A DNA stretch of 64,000 nt. Origin: Pseudofabraea citricarpa (Eukaryota; Ascomycota; Leotiomycetes; Helotiales; Dermateaceae). The DNA is taken from assembly GCA_029641185.1 (NCBI GenBank), contig JAPWGK010000008.1, positions 806,001-870,000 on the forward strand, given 5' to 3'. The position numbers were made by a program, and so were the translations under genes. The notes beneath the pieces were generated by a model. That model saw only the letters and a list, made by a program, of their open reading frames with translations, did no database searches and had not been told where the DNA came from. Position 1 is the first letter of the stretch, and every line of letters begins with the position of its first letter. Below, piece after piece: positions 1 through 12,292 of this stretch.

Positions 1-1100
1 CTGTGTCTTCTCTCACGGGCAGGTTGGATTATCTAGCATTTTGACCCGGCCTGACCTGACCTGCCTTGACCTGCCTTGATCTGGCCTGGCTAGGCTGCCT
101 GCAGCTAAGCGGAAGTTCTGTTGCACGTCTGGTCTGCAAAAAGATGCTAGATGATCTGGCATTCTGTTCTGTCTCAGAGCAGCAGGCAGGCAGGCAGGCA
201 GGTAGGCAGGTAGGCAGGCAGGTAGGCATCATTGAGGAGAACCTTGATATCAAGGTTCTTGCCGCACGTCTGCAGATAATCGCGCGGGATATCCTATTCT
301 CATGATTTTGACACAGACAGACAGACAAACAGACAGATACTCACAAGCTCACAAGCAAAAGCAAAAGCAAAAAGAGCAAGCTCACAAAAGATCAAATCCT
401 CACAAGCGAATCCGTACAGCTCAACATCATATCATTTTGTTTGCTAGGTAGGGTGATGCCGGAGTGCAGTGGGTGAGCGTGATGTGTGCGTGTTTGTCTG
501 CGTGTTTGTCTGCAGCTTCCGGAACATCTGCATCTTGCATCTTGCATCTTGCTCGCACTCACACGCCTGCACCACCCATTTCTACGACAGCTATACAATT
601 CTACATCTCCAACATTCATCCTCAATCCTCCTTTAGTCATGTGCGAGCGAGCTTCTTTTCTTTTCTTTCCCCCACCTCTCCCCTCACCTCATCCATCCAC
701 CTCCACAATAAAATTCTCGCAATGCACAAGCTCAAGCTCAAAACTTTCATCACTAAAAAAAAAAAGAGAAAAAAAGGCCGCCCATTCGCAGTTCAGATCG
801 GAAATAGAAAGAGAGAGAAAAAGTGCTGAACTACCGGTATAAATGCAATCCAGCCGCACGTAGAAAATCAAAAACGTTTCACAATTCTTCTTCCCAAACG
901 CCAAAGATCCATGGTTGGTCTCTTTTTATGAGTTAATCGGCAAATAGAAGTCATGCATTTGTCCAACCGGCAAGGACAAGAAAACACCCTTGACTCCCCG
1001 CCTTCTTTTCGGCCACACTAAGTTATACTTTCCCCATTTGGTATTTTCGTCAAGTTGATCGTAAGCAAAGTTCATCGTACTCATCATGTCCTGTAGCTCT
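1..1100. other. Intergenic, 3' side of cla4, with simple repeats
   Basis: No credible gene is seen. A GGCA/GGTA tetranucleotide tract lies at about 180-229 and a GACA-type tract at about 309-337. CT-rich and A-rich stretches fill 650-830. Open frames here are short, overlap on both strands and are driven by the repeats. The right end should contain the 3' untranslated region of the kinase gene that ends at 1101. Confidence 0.6.
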
Positions 1101-4071
1101 CTACTTGGCATGCTTGCGGAATGCCAATAGATCAGCCAAGCTTGCAGTAGTACATCCATGCTTGAGGAAATCGTGCATGAGAAGCTCGTTTGCGGAAGCT
1201 CTGCTTCGGATGTCGACACAGAGACATACGGACAAGAATGCCTTCAATTCCTTGCTGAGTTTCTCGGGCTTCTTTAGACGAGGTGTTCCGTTGGTAGCAA
1301 TGAGGTAGAGTGCCTTGAGGGGTTCTTCGTTCAAGTACGGTGGCTCAGACTCGATCATCTCAATCGCCATGATACCGAGAGACCAGATATCGACCTTGGG
1401 CCCGTACTCCTTCTGCTTGACAACCTCCGGAGCCATCCAGTACGGTGTGCCGACCATGGTAGCACGCTTAGACTTGGACTCGGTAAGCTTGGCGCAGAAT
1501 CCGAAATCGGCTGTAACGTGTTAGTGACAAGTGACAAGTAGGATTTCAGGAGACACGCACTAATCTTGACATTACCACGAGCATCAAGGAGAACGTTGTC
1601 ACTCTTGATATCACGATGGATGATGCTCTGCTGATGCAGATGCTCAAGACCCCGGCAAGTCTACCCAGAGTTAGCAACGATACAGCCACGTGATAGGTTT
1701 TCCTTACCTCAAGACAGATGGTGGAGATCTGATCTTCGGTTATGTTGGGGTTGTTGTCAATGACATCAGTCAAAGCACCTCCCTCCATGTACTCCATGAC
1801 CACCCAGAGTTCACCATAGTTGTTTCGCAAGAAGGCGTCCAAGAAGTTGACGATGTTTCTGTGCTTGCTGTCCTTCATGACCATGATCTCATTAACAATT
1901 AATTCCTTTCTTGGTTGGTGAGCCAAGTCCATCTGCTTGATGGCAACCTGTGCCTTGCTTCCTTGTTGACGAACAACCTCTCTTGCAACTGGGGACAAAG
2001 GATTCTCCTTGATCTTTGCAACGTAAACTGATCCAGACGCGCCCTGTCCGATCTTCTTCTGTTTTGAGTATGACATGTTAGGGTCATCCTTGGAGACGGC
2101 CTCCTTGAGTCTTTGCATAACCTCATTCTCAGTCATGGTAGACATGCGCACATCCTTCTGTCGCTCGGCTGCCGTTGGCTTGGCAGTAAGAGCAGCTTCA
2201 GCAGCCTTGACGGCATCAGTCTGTGCAATCCCGTTGCTTGCTGGAGCACCCGTTGGCTGCTTAGATGCAACGTTGAGTGGCTTGACTTGGTTGACGGGTG
2301 CAGGCAGTCTTGACGGAGGTTGTTGACCGCTTGGTTGCACACGTGCTGGAGGGGTTTGAACAGCTCCACCATTCTGGTAACGTGGATCTGGTGTGCGTTG
2401 TGGGCTTTCCATTCTTCCTGGTGGGGAACCATTTTGTTGACGGGGAATAGAAGAAGAGCTCTGCTGACTGGTCATAGGCGGTCGTTGGCCACTGCTTGGG
2501 CTTGGAGCAGATGGAGCTTGTCGCTGTACCCGAAGTGGTGCAGCCTGCTGTTGTTGCTGGCGAGCACCAGGAGCAGGTGGTGCCGCTCTTGAAGGGTTAT
2601 AACGATCAGTAGGAGCTCCGCCACCGAAACCTCCGACCTCTTGCTTAGCGATAGGAGTTCTAGTTTGGGGAATTGATGCATTATATGCTTCCATATCTCT
2701 ACGGTTTGCCTCCTCTATCTCACGTTCACGTTGAGCCTGAGCCTGAGTATCCAGCTGCTTTTGGCGTTGATCCTCACGCTGCTGTGGCGATACGTAGTTG
2801 GCGGCCATCTGCTGCATCTGACTGCGTTGCTGATCCGACTCGGGGGGAGTTGGACGTCGGAGCTTCTCGAGCCCACTGGCGTTTGGAGGCGGGTTGTTGT
2901 TGCCATAGCTATTGTTGCGTTGGGTACTCTGCATAGGTCGTGGTGGTGCAATGGATGTGCCCACACCTCCGTAACCAAGCTGCTTCAGATTATTTTGACC
3001 TCCAACTGCTGGGGGAGTAGGGGTGAGACTTGGGTACTCATTGGGATTGTTCGCCCGCTTCGTAATATCCGAGTAGAATTCCAAGACCTCGAAAACGGCT
3101 TGAGGGTTGCGCTCGTAATCTTCCTTGGTGATGGCAGACGAGTTGAGCAACTTGGACCACTCATCTGGCAATCCTACAAAGTTTCCAGTCTGCGGATCGA
3201 AACCAACGTGGACCGAGTGGGAGAAGTTGGTGGGGTTGCTGACACCACCCATCCCAGGGCAGCGGGCATAGATAAAGTCGATCCACTGGTACAGGTCGTC
3301 ATCGGACTTGACTCGGATCTGCATTGTTTTGGCATTGCCGTCGTCGTCACCCGGGTTTGTGGAAGAGCCATTGAGAGCTCGTCTAATCTCGAAGATGGTT
3401 CCCGCAGCCTCGACTCGGGAGACACCTATCACGTCCTTGAGGATGATCTGATATGAAATCTTACCGCCTTCCGTCTTGTGGAAATCGAGAGCCTCTTTCC
3501 GGAGAATCAACCACTTTTGCTTCCACCCATTGAATAACGTCTTGCCCTCCTTGACCGAGGCCCAGCCCTCCTTGATGACGGCTACACCCCCGAGGCCATC
3601 GAAGTTATTGTTGGTGGAGGAGCGAGCCAGCGGCAGTGCCACGGTCGAGCCGGTGTATGTGGAGGTGGTCGTGCGGGTGATGGGAGAGTTGATGCTCATC
3701 TGGGACATGTTGCCTGGCAGGTTGGCGGTTGATGGGGTGAGGTTCAGGCGTGGGCGATCTGTTGGTGGTCGTGGTGCTGGTCCAGGGTTCATGAACTGAC
3801 CCGGAGTATAGATGCTACCAAGGACAATGGGTTAGCAACAGCAGTAGATCGAAGGGACGACGCATGTGAGGTTCTGGAGAGCAAGTGACTGGCACTTTAG
3901 ATCGAAACAGGTACGGCAATAGGGGAGATCGCAGGTCGGGCGCTGACCTAAACAGTCGTGGTCGTAGTCCGTAGCAGTGGGTGGATCCCCCTGTGTTTAC
4001 AAACCGTAACAAGTCGCGATCTGTGCAGAAACAACGAAACTCTCGCACACGTACCTATTTTGTGAAGCCAT
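1101..4071 (-). CDS. cla4: PAK-family serine/threonine kinase, Cla4 type (PH-CRIB-kinase)
   Basis: Effector kinase of Cdc42/Rac in polarity, septation and hyphal growth. Four exons join in frame: 4071-4055, 3814-1708, 1660-1561 and 1510-1101, giving 877 aa. The first coding exon is only 17 nt (MASQN plus two bases); its intron (4054-3815) has a GCTAACC branch site and restores the usual start, reading on into [16 protein letters not shown] domain lies at about residues 87-195. A CRIB motif follows directly (about 197-226: [14 protein letters not shown]). A long Q/P/S-rich linker leads to the kinase domain (about 587-870), with glycine loop GQGASGSV, lysine in [22 protein letters not shown] and GTPYWMAPE all intact. 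The PH domain separates Cla4 from Ste20. The neighbours are unrelated housekeeping genes. Confidence 0.95.
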
Positions 4072-4582
4072 GGTCGGCGGCCAAGATGCACCGCACCGTC
4101 GCTGTGGCTCGAGGAAAGGCTCTAGACTCTAGACGTGTGCCCTCCGGACAGACGCTGTATAGAAGGTTCGCAGCGGGGTATCGTAAAAAGGGAGGAAATC
4201 AATTAGATCGCTTGGTTGTGCTGTCGAGGTCGAGTCATGGTTAGCGGAGGCTGACACCAGACGGGGGGGGAGAGCAAGGCAAGCAAGGTAGGGGCAGGTT
4301 GAGAGGTGAGGCTGGGTTGGGTGAACGTACAAGTTATGGAAAGGCTCGAAGGAAAGGAGAAGGCGAGCGTAGTATTATGCGATTCCTCGGGGAGACGTTG
4401 TGAAATAATGATCGATCTAAGGTGTATTGCGAAGGGGGGGTGATGGTGGTGGTGTTGTGGTGGTGGTGGTGGTGTGTGCCTTATCGCACAGCGGTACAGG
4501 ATCGTCAATGCAGAAGAGGACGAAACTCAGAGGATCACGGGGGGTGTAGACTGCAGAGACTCTGGATGGCGGATGAGAAGAG

Positions 4583-4620
<38 letters not shown>

Positions 4621-5861
4621 AGCAGAGCAGAGGTGTTGCTGGTGATTATCATGGCATGGGGATGGGAGGGTTGGACGGAGTGAGGTTGGGTTAGAGGGTG
4701 GAGGGTAGGCGGTAGGCGGTTGGCGGTTGGCGGTAGACCAGCAGCGGTAGACGGTAGAAGGACAGCCAGTAGCCAGTAGAGTTGAGAATTGAGAAGTGAA
4801 AGTGGTGACCTTGGATCTTGGACCTTGACGCTTCCGATCTCTCTCTGTCTCGCTAGCGCCCAGACTACGGTAGGGAGATGGACGAGTTCAGGGGGAGGGG
4901 GGAGGGGGGAGAAGAGGAGAAGAGGACAAGAGAAGAGGAGAGGGGAATAGATGAGAGGATCGAGGAATCAGAATGCCAATCAATGAAGCCATCAATCAAT
5001 CAGACAAGGGCATCACCGCTAGAGCTCCACCGCATCCAATCTCATTTGACGTGTGATTATTATTCAAGAACAGATGGGCGCAAAGGCAAACACTTATCGA
5101 ACCAGACGCCGCGCGATAAAGCAGAGAATACTACGTAGCAGGGCAGAAAACCAGGGTCCTGCAAGGCCAAAGAAGAAAAGAAAAGAGTAGTATCTCGGCG
5201 TGCAAAGCTTCATTCTCGTGACTGCATAGCCTAGCATAGCATAGCATAGCGATGTGATCTCAACAACCCATCTCGACAACCAATTCCGGTACCATGCATT
5301 TCCGCTCACCACTACCGTATTGTTTCCCCCCGTAACGACAGTGCGCAATAAATAGTCCATTGTACAGTATTCGCTGATGAATTCATGCTTGCTTGCTGTT
5401 TCAGAATAAACAACATCCGAGCCTCACAATCAGAACCCCTCTCCCCCCTCTCTCTCTCTGCACTCGAGCTAATCCCATTGGCCACAACTGCCATAAGCTA
5501 CTTCCACCAGCAAAGCAACCAAGTATTCCCCCCGCCACAGAATCAATAGACTACCTCGATGCTGCAAACAGCCACCACTCACTACTGACTGCACTGGTAT
5601 CATCATAAATGAGTAATAGTCGCAGCGTTGGGTCAAATCTTAAAATGAAAATCGTCACTCTACTCTAGACTTGCCTCAAAGCCCGACGACCACTCCCCAC
5701 TCCCTACACCAAAAAAGACGGGAGCAGCAGACCCCGTTGTCCTGTTGCAGCAACCCCAAGAGCCCTTCCCTCTCATCCCTCCCCTTCCCCTTCCCGCAAC
5801 CCGCTGAGCCTATAGGATACCAAGCGCAAACCTTGAAACGGGAGGGGAGGGGGAGCCAGGA

Positions 5862-5905
<44 letters not shown>

Positions 5906-6780
5906 CAGGCCCCCCCAGACTCAGACAGACAGACACCAGAGGCTGAGTGCTGTGCTGTAGTTTCCAAATAAACCATCACGAGCCGACCGAGACCCGTAAC
6001 AGAAGGACCAGAAAGAGCACGAGCACGAGCACGAGCACGGCTGTGAGATGTTTCTCGCCTCCTTTCTCAAATCTCCCTCACCACACCAGTGACACCACAC
6101 ACCACCACACCCCCGAGCCTGTGCCCATTTCTTGCTTCTTCCGGCTTTTTCTAGAAGCATTGATCACCGCTCACTGGCACTCACTCACTCTCGTTGCCTC
6201 TCAGAGGGCGGGGCTCGTCATCTCGGATGCTTCGAGTTACAGTACACACTCACTCACTCACTCACAACCCCCCTAACCCCCCCATAAATCTCCTGCTGCC
6301 TCGGCCCGCCACCATTCCAGCATTAAAACTCAATCTCCAAAATTCAAATCGATCCACCTCCGCCTCCACCTCTTCATGACATGCTTGACTTACTTTTGAT
6401 TGACATGCTGACATGCTGACATGTTTCCCCTTCATTATTCACCTCCCCCCCCCTTGCCTCATCTGACCGACCCGCCCGCGACGACGAGCGCGCTTCGAGT
6501 AACGTCTGCGGGACGGAGCACGGTGGAGCAAACCGCCATCCGCTCCCTACGGCACTCCTGCTCCACAGCTCTCGGCCAAGTCTCATCAAAACACATGGCA
6601 GAGCCGCAGGACACATGGGTTGCATTACGCTCTCTTTTTGGTTTGTTTGTTTGTTTTAAACTCCTACGTCTATGGCCTCCGTCATACGTATTTCCTACCA
6701 CGTAGTCTCTGTACAATCCATTCATTTCATTTTGGTTATATGGTAAGCGAGCTGGCTCTTCATCATCTCCAGATACCATC
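4072..6780. other. Long leader/promoter region of cla4 and low-complexity DNA
   Basis: About 2.7 kb without a supportable gene. The part next to 4072 should carry the promoter and 5' leader of cla4. It contains a CAG/CAA tract (about 4587-4625), a GGAG/GAGA-rich block (4878-4960), CT-rich tracts near 5440-5460, and a perfect CCAGAG hexanucleotide tract (about 5863-5908). Frames here encode only repeat-driven peptides such as poly-Q and (EP)n. Confidence 0.6.
5863..5908. repeat. CCAGAG hexanucleotide microsatellite
   Basis: More than seven perfect copies of CCAGAG are visible. The tract translates as (EP)n or (GS)n in the two directions, which explains the open frames over it. It is non-coding in this annotation. 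Confidence 0.9.
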
Positions 6781-9009
6781 TTAGCGAATCGGCACCTCAG
6801 CTTCTTGGCCCTCAAACGCCGGTAACTCCTTCTCCACATCTGCCCAGACCTTGGTCCCGTCAGCCAGGGACTTGATGGCCGCTAAAATGGCCTCCTCGTC
6901 TGCCCGAACTTGTTTCGTAGAATCTCGGTCTCTGAGCGTGAAAGAACCATCTTGTACACTCTGGAAATCAACCGTGATACCGAGCGGCGTACCGAGTTCA
7001 TCGTTCCGGCTGTAACGCTTGCCAATCGACGCCGAGGAATCATCGATACGGCTGGAAACACCCAACGAACGAAGCTTGTGTGACATCTTCTTGAGAAGCG
7101 GCTTGAAACTCTCGTGGGAAGAGAGAGGGACAAGCAGAACTTTGGTTGGTGCCACAACAGGCGGGAAGGAAAGGACCTAGAACATTGATCAGTACGACTG
7201 TATGGATGAAGAGGAGAATAAAACTTACACCACGTGCTTCATCACCACCGTCGCTACCACGGGTCCAGTAGTTGTGCTCGATCAAGGCGTAGATGATTCT
7301 GCCAATACCGAATGAAGGCTCAATAACATTAGGCGTGAATTCTCTGGTGTTCTCAACCCGTGTTCGTTTCTCAATGACAATAAGATCTTTGCTGACTTCA
7401 ACCTTGCCATTGCCAACACCCTCGACATCAATGGTAATCTTGCCATCCTGCTTGAGAGATTCGGCTAGAGTCTCGCGTGATGATTGGGGCAGAGCCTCAA
7501 TGGCAGCTTCGACAGTTTTGCCGTCTTTCTTGAAAAATGGACCAAACTTCTTCTTGTCAAGATCGATCTGCCATTCCTCAATGCTGATGGGTGTAGCCAG
7601 TCTTTCTCGGACTACCAGTGGTGCACCAGTCTTCTTTGCGTGCACAGTAAGATCATATGCGCTTCGATCAGCACAGCCCACACACTCGATCCAGCCATAG
7701 CTAGTAAGAAGCTCGGCATCCCAGCAGTCAGCGGCATAATGAGCCATCTCGTTTGCCATGTGCTGTCTGAATCGGATCTTGGACTGATCAACACCGATCT
7801 TCTTCAGGAATAATTGAATGCGTGCCAAGAAGTAACCAAGAGTCTCGTTATCAACAGTGCCGTCGGTGACAGCCTTGCCAATAGAGACCTTCTCGACCTC
7901 TGTCTTGCCAGCCAATTGAGTATGACGGTTCAACAGAACAAGCTCGACATCCTTGATCTCATCAAAACGACTGTGCTTCTTGCCACCTTGAGGATCGACA
8001 TAGTGCTCAATCTCAGCCATCAAGAATTCGCGAACACGTAGAAGACCGGCACGTGGTGAAATTTCATTTCTGAAAGATTTACCAATGGACGCAGATGCAA
8101 ATGGCATTTGCTGTTGGTTGAAATCAAGCAGTTTTGCAAAGTTCAAGAACTGGCCTTGGGCAGTCTCTGGTCGTAAATAACCAGGGGCATTACTGCTTGG
8201 GCCGATGCTAGTCTGGAACATAAGGTTGAAAGCGACTGGTGGTGATGGCTCTACACCAGTATTTGGGTTCTTGAGTTGGAACTTTTTGATCAACTCGCCG
8301 AGCTCTTCGCCGTTATAGTTGTCAATCTATTTTCTGTTAGAGCCTGTTTATACCACTCCATGTATATCCGTACCTTTGCCAAACATTCTTCATATTCCTT
8401 GACGACAGCATCGTCCAGCTTGACTGCCTCGGTGCCCTTGACTTTTCTCTTCTTCTTCTTTGGGTCTTCTTCCTTTTCCTCAATCTTGATACCTCTAGCC
8501 TCCTTGTCACCCTTCAACCTGGCCTCGAGCACCTCCTCCACGAAATGATCCGCTCTGATAATCTCGCCATTCTTTGGGTCCTTGCACATCCAATCGGCAA
8601 ACTTATCAACGTGGCCACTAGTCTTCAGAACCTCATGAGGAGTCAGAGCGGTACAATCGACCTCCAGCATGTCCTCCTCGAGAACGAAGTGCTTGCGCCA
8701 GAGATCAACAACATTGGAAGTTAGCGAGCAACCTGGCGGACCATAATCGTACAGACCGGCGACACCACCGTAGATTTCGAACGAGGGCGTATAGAACATG
8801 CGCCGCCGCAGCATGGAATCGAGGACCGGGCGGTCGAGGGGCTGGCCCTTCAAAGTGGTAGCCGACATGGTGGTGGGCTTGGGGGGATTCGTTGTTCTCT
8901 GGACTTGGTACTTGTACTTCTGGACAGTAGCAGTGAATGCTCGAGATTGGAAGAGGTACGTCGGTGTACGGGGGATGGTGGTTCTGTGGAAGCTGCAGAA
9001 GGAGCGCAT
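6781..9009 (-). CDS. GRS1: Glycyl-tRNA synthetase, probably dual cytosolic/mitochondrial
   Basis: Class II aminoacyl-tRNA synthetase that charges tRNA-Gly. Exons 9009-8374, 8326-7229 and 7176-6781 join in frame for 709 aa; the introns are 47 and 52 nt. The catalytic core starts at DRPVLDSMLRRRMFYTPSFE and GGVAGLYDYGPPG. It continues through LRPETAQGQF (motif 2 region), a mid insertion, and the motif 3 region with IEPSFGIGRI. The C-terminal anticodon-binding domain begins at PPVVAPTKVLLVPL. Two in-frame starts are plausible. ATG 9009 adds 47 residues rich in R, S, T and F with no acidic residue, like a mitochondrial presequence. ATG 8868 (MSATTLKGQP) gives a 662-aa cytosolic form. This matches the two-start expression known for yeast GRS1; here it is inference. 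RPF1 is divergent across 283 bp. Confidence 0.95.
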
Positions 9010-9292
9010 TCACTCTAGCTAGGATTTTCAAATGGAGGGGTGAGTCGTTTCTGCGGGCAAGCAAGCACTGAAATTCAAAAGCGTGTTAGGTGTGTTGACT
9101 CAGACCCCACCAAGAGTTTTGCGTGCACGCCTACCAACCACCAACGACCAACCACACGGAGCGGAGCTGAGCATCCGAATTCGCTCCGGATCAACCTTTC
9201 GCCGCCCAAAATTTATTTCTCAATCGGCACTTTTTTGCTCTTATCTTGCTCTGTGATATAAGAGATATTCTACCCCACAACACCACAACACC
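9010..9292. promoter_or_regulatory. Shared divergent promoter region, GRS1 / RPF1
   Basis: A 283-bp gap separates the start of the glycyl-tRNA synthetase (minus) from the start of RPF1 (plus). It must hold both promoters, so the two translation-related genes may be co-regulated. No individual element is assigned. Confidence 0.5.
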
Positions 9293-10534
9293 ATGGGTTC
9301 CAAACGAGTCAAGCCGTCAGCTAAGGCGTCACTACCCTTCAAGACCGATAACAAATACCGCCGACAAGATCTGCATGTAAAACAAAAGAAAGCTCGAGAC
9401 TCTCTGAGGCGCGACGAGCGCTTCAAAAGGAAGCGGGAGGAGGACAAAGATCCAGAGCTCAAGAGGGAACGACTAGCCAAGAACATACCGCATACGATTG
9501 ATCGGAAGCGTGCCTGGGACGATGTGGAAGGCGATGGGCTCTATGTCAGCGTAGATGTGGAGCAATTGAAGAGGCGGCGCATAGAGGAAGCCGAAGCAGC
9601 AGAGAACGAGCCATTGGCAGACGAGGAGGACGATGAGGAGGACGATGTAGACAGCATGTTAGGATCCGACTCGGAAGCAGGCTCGGATTCAGAAGAAGAC
9701 AGCAAAGCCTCGAAAAGGAAACAGAGGGCTCCGTCCAATGCGCCGTCAACCACCAGCACCAATCTCGACCTCACACCCAGCTCGCTCTCCCTCAAATTCC
9801 CCACCCTCTTCTCCGACGAACCTCCACCAGCACCCAAGATCCTCCTCACAACCTCCATAAATTCCAACCTGCACCACGAAGCCGAACTTCTCTGCACGCT
9901 CTTCCCAAACAGTATCTACATCCCGCGCTCTGCTCATCGGTTCGGACACAAATTCTCACTCCGCGAGATCTCCAAATTCGCAGCGAACCGCAACTATACG
10001 TCAGTGATTCTGCTAAAGGAAGACCAGAAGAAACCGACGGGGCTGACGATCGTGCACCTGCCATCAGGACCGACGTGCCACTTCAGCATCGCCAACTGGG
10101 TCGACGGCAAGAAACTGCCCGGGCACGGAAACCCCACCAACCACTACCCGGAACTGATCCTGAATAACTTCCGCACGCCCTTGGGTCTACTGACGGCACG
10201 CCTCTTCCTCACTCTCTTCCCACCACAGCCCGAACTGCAGGGCCGCCAGGTCGTCACGCTCCATAACCAGCGTGATTATATCTTCTTGCGGAGACACCGC
10301 TACGTATTCCGCGACAAGCGAGAGACGGAGAAGAGCGTGGTAGGGCCAGACGGGAAGATAGTCGAAGGCGTCGAGGGGATCCGTGCCGGTCTGCAAGAGC
10401 TGGGGCCGCGCTTCACACTGAAGCTCAGGCGTGTCGACAAGGGCGTGGGCCGAGCAGGAAGCCAAGGCGAGGATGCCGTACAGTGGGAATGGAAGCCTCA
10501 CATGGAGAAGCAACGCACGAGGTTCAACCTGTAG
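9293..10534 (+). CDS. RPF1: Ribosome production factor 1 (Brix domain)
   Basis: Nucleolar Brix-domain protein of 60S subunit assembly. The gene is intronless and encodes 413 aa. The N-terminal third is highly basic, then acidic (E/D-rich stretch at about residues 95-140). The RPF1 signature is seen as LKRERLAKNIPHTIDRKR near residues 62-80, followed by a DDVEGDGLYVSVD segment. The Brix domain covers about residues 175-385: KILLTTSINSN, LCTLFPNSIYIPRS, FSIANWVDGK, LNNFRTPLGLLTARLF, QVVTLHNQRDYIFLRRHRY and LGPRFTLKLRR. The start is the first in-frame ATG (MGSKRVK). The order and content of motifs match RPF1 better than BRX1, IMP4, SSF1 or RPF2. Confidence 0.93.
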   Translation: MGSKRVKPSAKASLPFKTDNKYRRQDLHVKQKKARDSLRRDERFKRKREEDKDPELKRERLAKNIPHTIDRKRAWDDVEGDGLYVSVDVEQLKRRRIEEAEAAENEPLADEEDDEEDDVDSMLGSDSEAGSDSEEDSKASKRKQRAPSNAPSTTSTNLDLTPSSLSLKFPTLFSDEPPPAPKILLTTSINSNLHHEAELLCTLFPNSIYIPRSAHRFGHKFSLREISKFAANRNYTSVILLKEDQKKPTGLTIVHLPSGPTCHFSIANWVDGKKLPGHGNPTNHYPELILNNFRTPLGLLTARLFLTLFPPQPELQGRQVVTLHNQRDYIFLRRHRYVFRDKRETEKSVVGPDGKIVEGVEGIRAGLQELGPRFTLKLRRVDKGVGRAGSQGEDAVQWEWKPHMEKQRTRFNL

Positions 10535-11133
10535 TTTATCTCTTCCCATCTAGAAAGAATAGTAAAAGTCCAAGATATAAGAAGAGGCGGGTTGAAACCA
10601 TGTGACTTTTACCATCACTTGGTCTGGGTTTAGCGAGAGCGTGTAGCTGTTCATAGCTTCACTTGAGCAGAGCAGGTTCCAAAATTTGAACTACCTACTT
10701 AGGTACTTACCTACAAAACAACCTCCACAATCTACCGACTCAAGTCGCCTGCCTACCTGCCTATAAAATTCCCAAACAGATTTCGCAGCAGGAAAATCTC
10801 GGGCGGGTTGCACGTAGAGTTTTGACAGTATTTATCATGGTATATCTTTATATCGGTATCTGTATCTGTATGTATATCTATGTATACAATGCAAAATCCT
10901 GCGTATTTCCACTTGGCATTCGTTTTGACGTCTCTCTCTCACTCTCTCGCTCTAAAATTGGTACACGCCCAAATTCCTTCCTCTGGATAAAAAGCCCTCC
11001 CAGTCCCAGTCCCAGTCCCAGTTCCAATCCGGAAGAAGAAGAAAAACGCCATCGCTATGCAGTAAAGAATACGACAGGAATAGAAATAGAAATAGAAGAG
11101 AAGAAGAAGAAGAAGAAAAGTAAAGTGGCTCAA
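10535..11133. other. Convergent intergenic region
   Basis: 3' regions of RPF1 (plus) and of the RgpF-like gene (minus). It contains a TACTTAGGTACTTACCTAC direct-repeat-like stretch near 10693-10715, TATC/TGTATC tracts (10850-10880), CCAGTC repeats (about 10998-11022) and GAAGAA tracts. No gene is seen. Confidence 0.6.
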
Positions 11134-12292
11134 TCAGGCCTTGCAGAAGTCATAACTGCTGTACTCCCTCCCGTCGGTCCACTCAGTCAAGCGATCGAGG
11201 GCGACGGGGTCGATATCACGATTGCTCTTCTGGAAGATGGTCTCGTAGGGGTGGACGTTGGTGCCCTCGTACTTGTCGTTCCACAGCACGTCGCCGTTCT
11301 CCTTGCCGCCGCACGTGGCCTCGTAGTCCTTGGTCTTGTGGAGGCGGCTCATCATGGCATCGACCTTGTAGCCGCCGGCCTTGATGAGCGCCGTGGCGCC
11401 AATCTCGGCGTGCACCGCCGACTTCCACGTGTGAAAGCACGTGTTGATCCCCGGCGGCAGCTGCGACTCGTCGATGCTGTCGTCGTTCGGGAAGTACACG
11501 CCCGGCGTGAAGTTGTCGATGGCTGACTTGGGTGGGAACAGGAGCAGCTCGATCCCGATCCGGTCCGTCGCCCAGATCATCGATTGTACGTGGAACGCTG
11601 GCCAGCAGTTGGCTGTCATACCCACGAGCTAGTAATAAGTCAGTCGCTGGAATATATGTCTTGGATAACTAGTGGGCGTGGCTTACCTTGACTTGATCGG
11701 TTACCCGCTTCAGGTACATGTCGCTCCAGCAAGATTCGGACCAATAGGGTAGGAAGGGACCTCTAAGACTGGCATTCAACATGATGAATTTTTTGTACTT
11801 CTTGTAGAGGTTGTTCCCGGTCAAGACTTCTGCATAGGCACCGATATCGTAGCAATCGTTTGGCCGCTGGATGGACTTGATGTTTTCCCTCTTAGGAATC
11901 AGGTCCGTCGCATCTGATTTTCCGTTCATGATGAAGATGAAATCTGCAGCAGCATGGATTCCGTGCTTGAGGAAGAATTGCAGATTGGTTCGTGCCGATT
12001 CGGTCTCTGAGTAGGCGTAAAGGATAAGTGGGCGATCTGATTCTCCTCCTACTGGGGCATGCTCTGACTCTTCTAGATAGTCCTCATCGGCCGGTGTGTT
12101 CCCTCCTTTCTCGACGGCTTCTTTCCCATCCTGACCCTGTAGTTGTTGTCCGACAGCTGAACTGAGCCCGCCTTGGTTTTGGATGGCAGTCTTGACTGCG
12201 GGCATCTCGAGATACCATATGGACCAGATCAGGAGCAGAACTACTATCGACGCTACGTATGGCGTCCTCGAGGGTGAAGACATGACCGACAT
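11134..12292 (-). CDS. RgpF-like type II membrane glycosyltransferase, copy A
   Basis: Putative Golgi/ER glycosyltransferase. Exons 12292-11687 and 11628-11134 (58-nt intron, phase 0) give 366 aa. A short N-terminal tail and one membrane segment (about residues 12-28) indicate type II topology; a low-complexity stem follows to about residue 86. The catalytic-looking domain has PLILYAYSET, DFIFIMNGKSDA, NDCYDIGAYAEVL, then FIMLNASLRGPFLP (about 169-182), CWSD, HVQSMIWATD and NVHPYE. The pattern of an N-x-C-x-D-x-G-A motif followed by a [LM]NAS-x-x-GP motif recalls rhamnan synthesis protein F (RgpF family), from memory rather than a search. The paralogue at 18710-20108 shares all these blocks and the same intron site. 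An upstream in-frame ATG (12346) would add 18 residues before the anchor; the start at 12292 (MSVMSSPS) is preferred. Confidence 0.8.

Noticed and set aside
180..229. Regular repeats considered as a CRISPR-like array
   Set aside because: It is a tetranucleotide microsatellite without spacers; a CRISPR array is not expected in a fungal nuclear genome.
2731..3456. 241-aa open frame on the plus strand
   Set aside because: It is antisense to the coding exon of cla4 and has no motif; the minus strand carries an unmistakable PH-CRIB region here.
5671..5946. Open frames with (EP)n and (GS)n
   Set aside because: They are produced by the CCAGAG microsatellite.
10822..11526. 234-aa plus-strand frame
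   Set aside because: Its second half is antisense to the RgpF-like coding exon, which is strongly supported by its paralogue.
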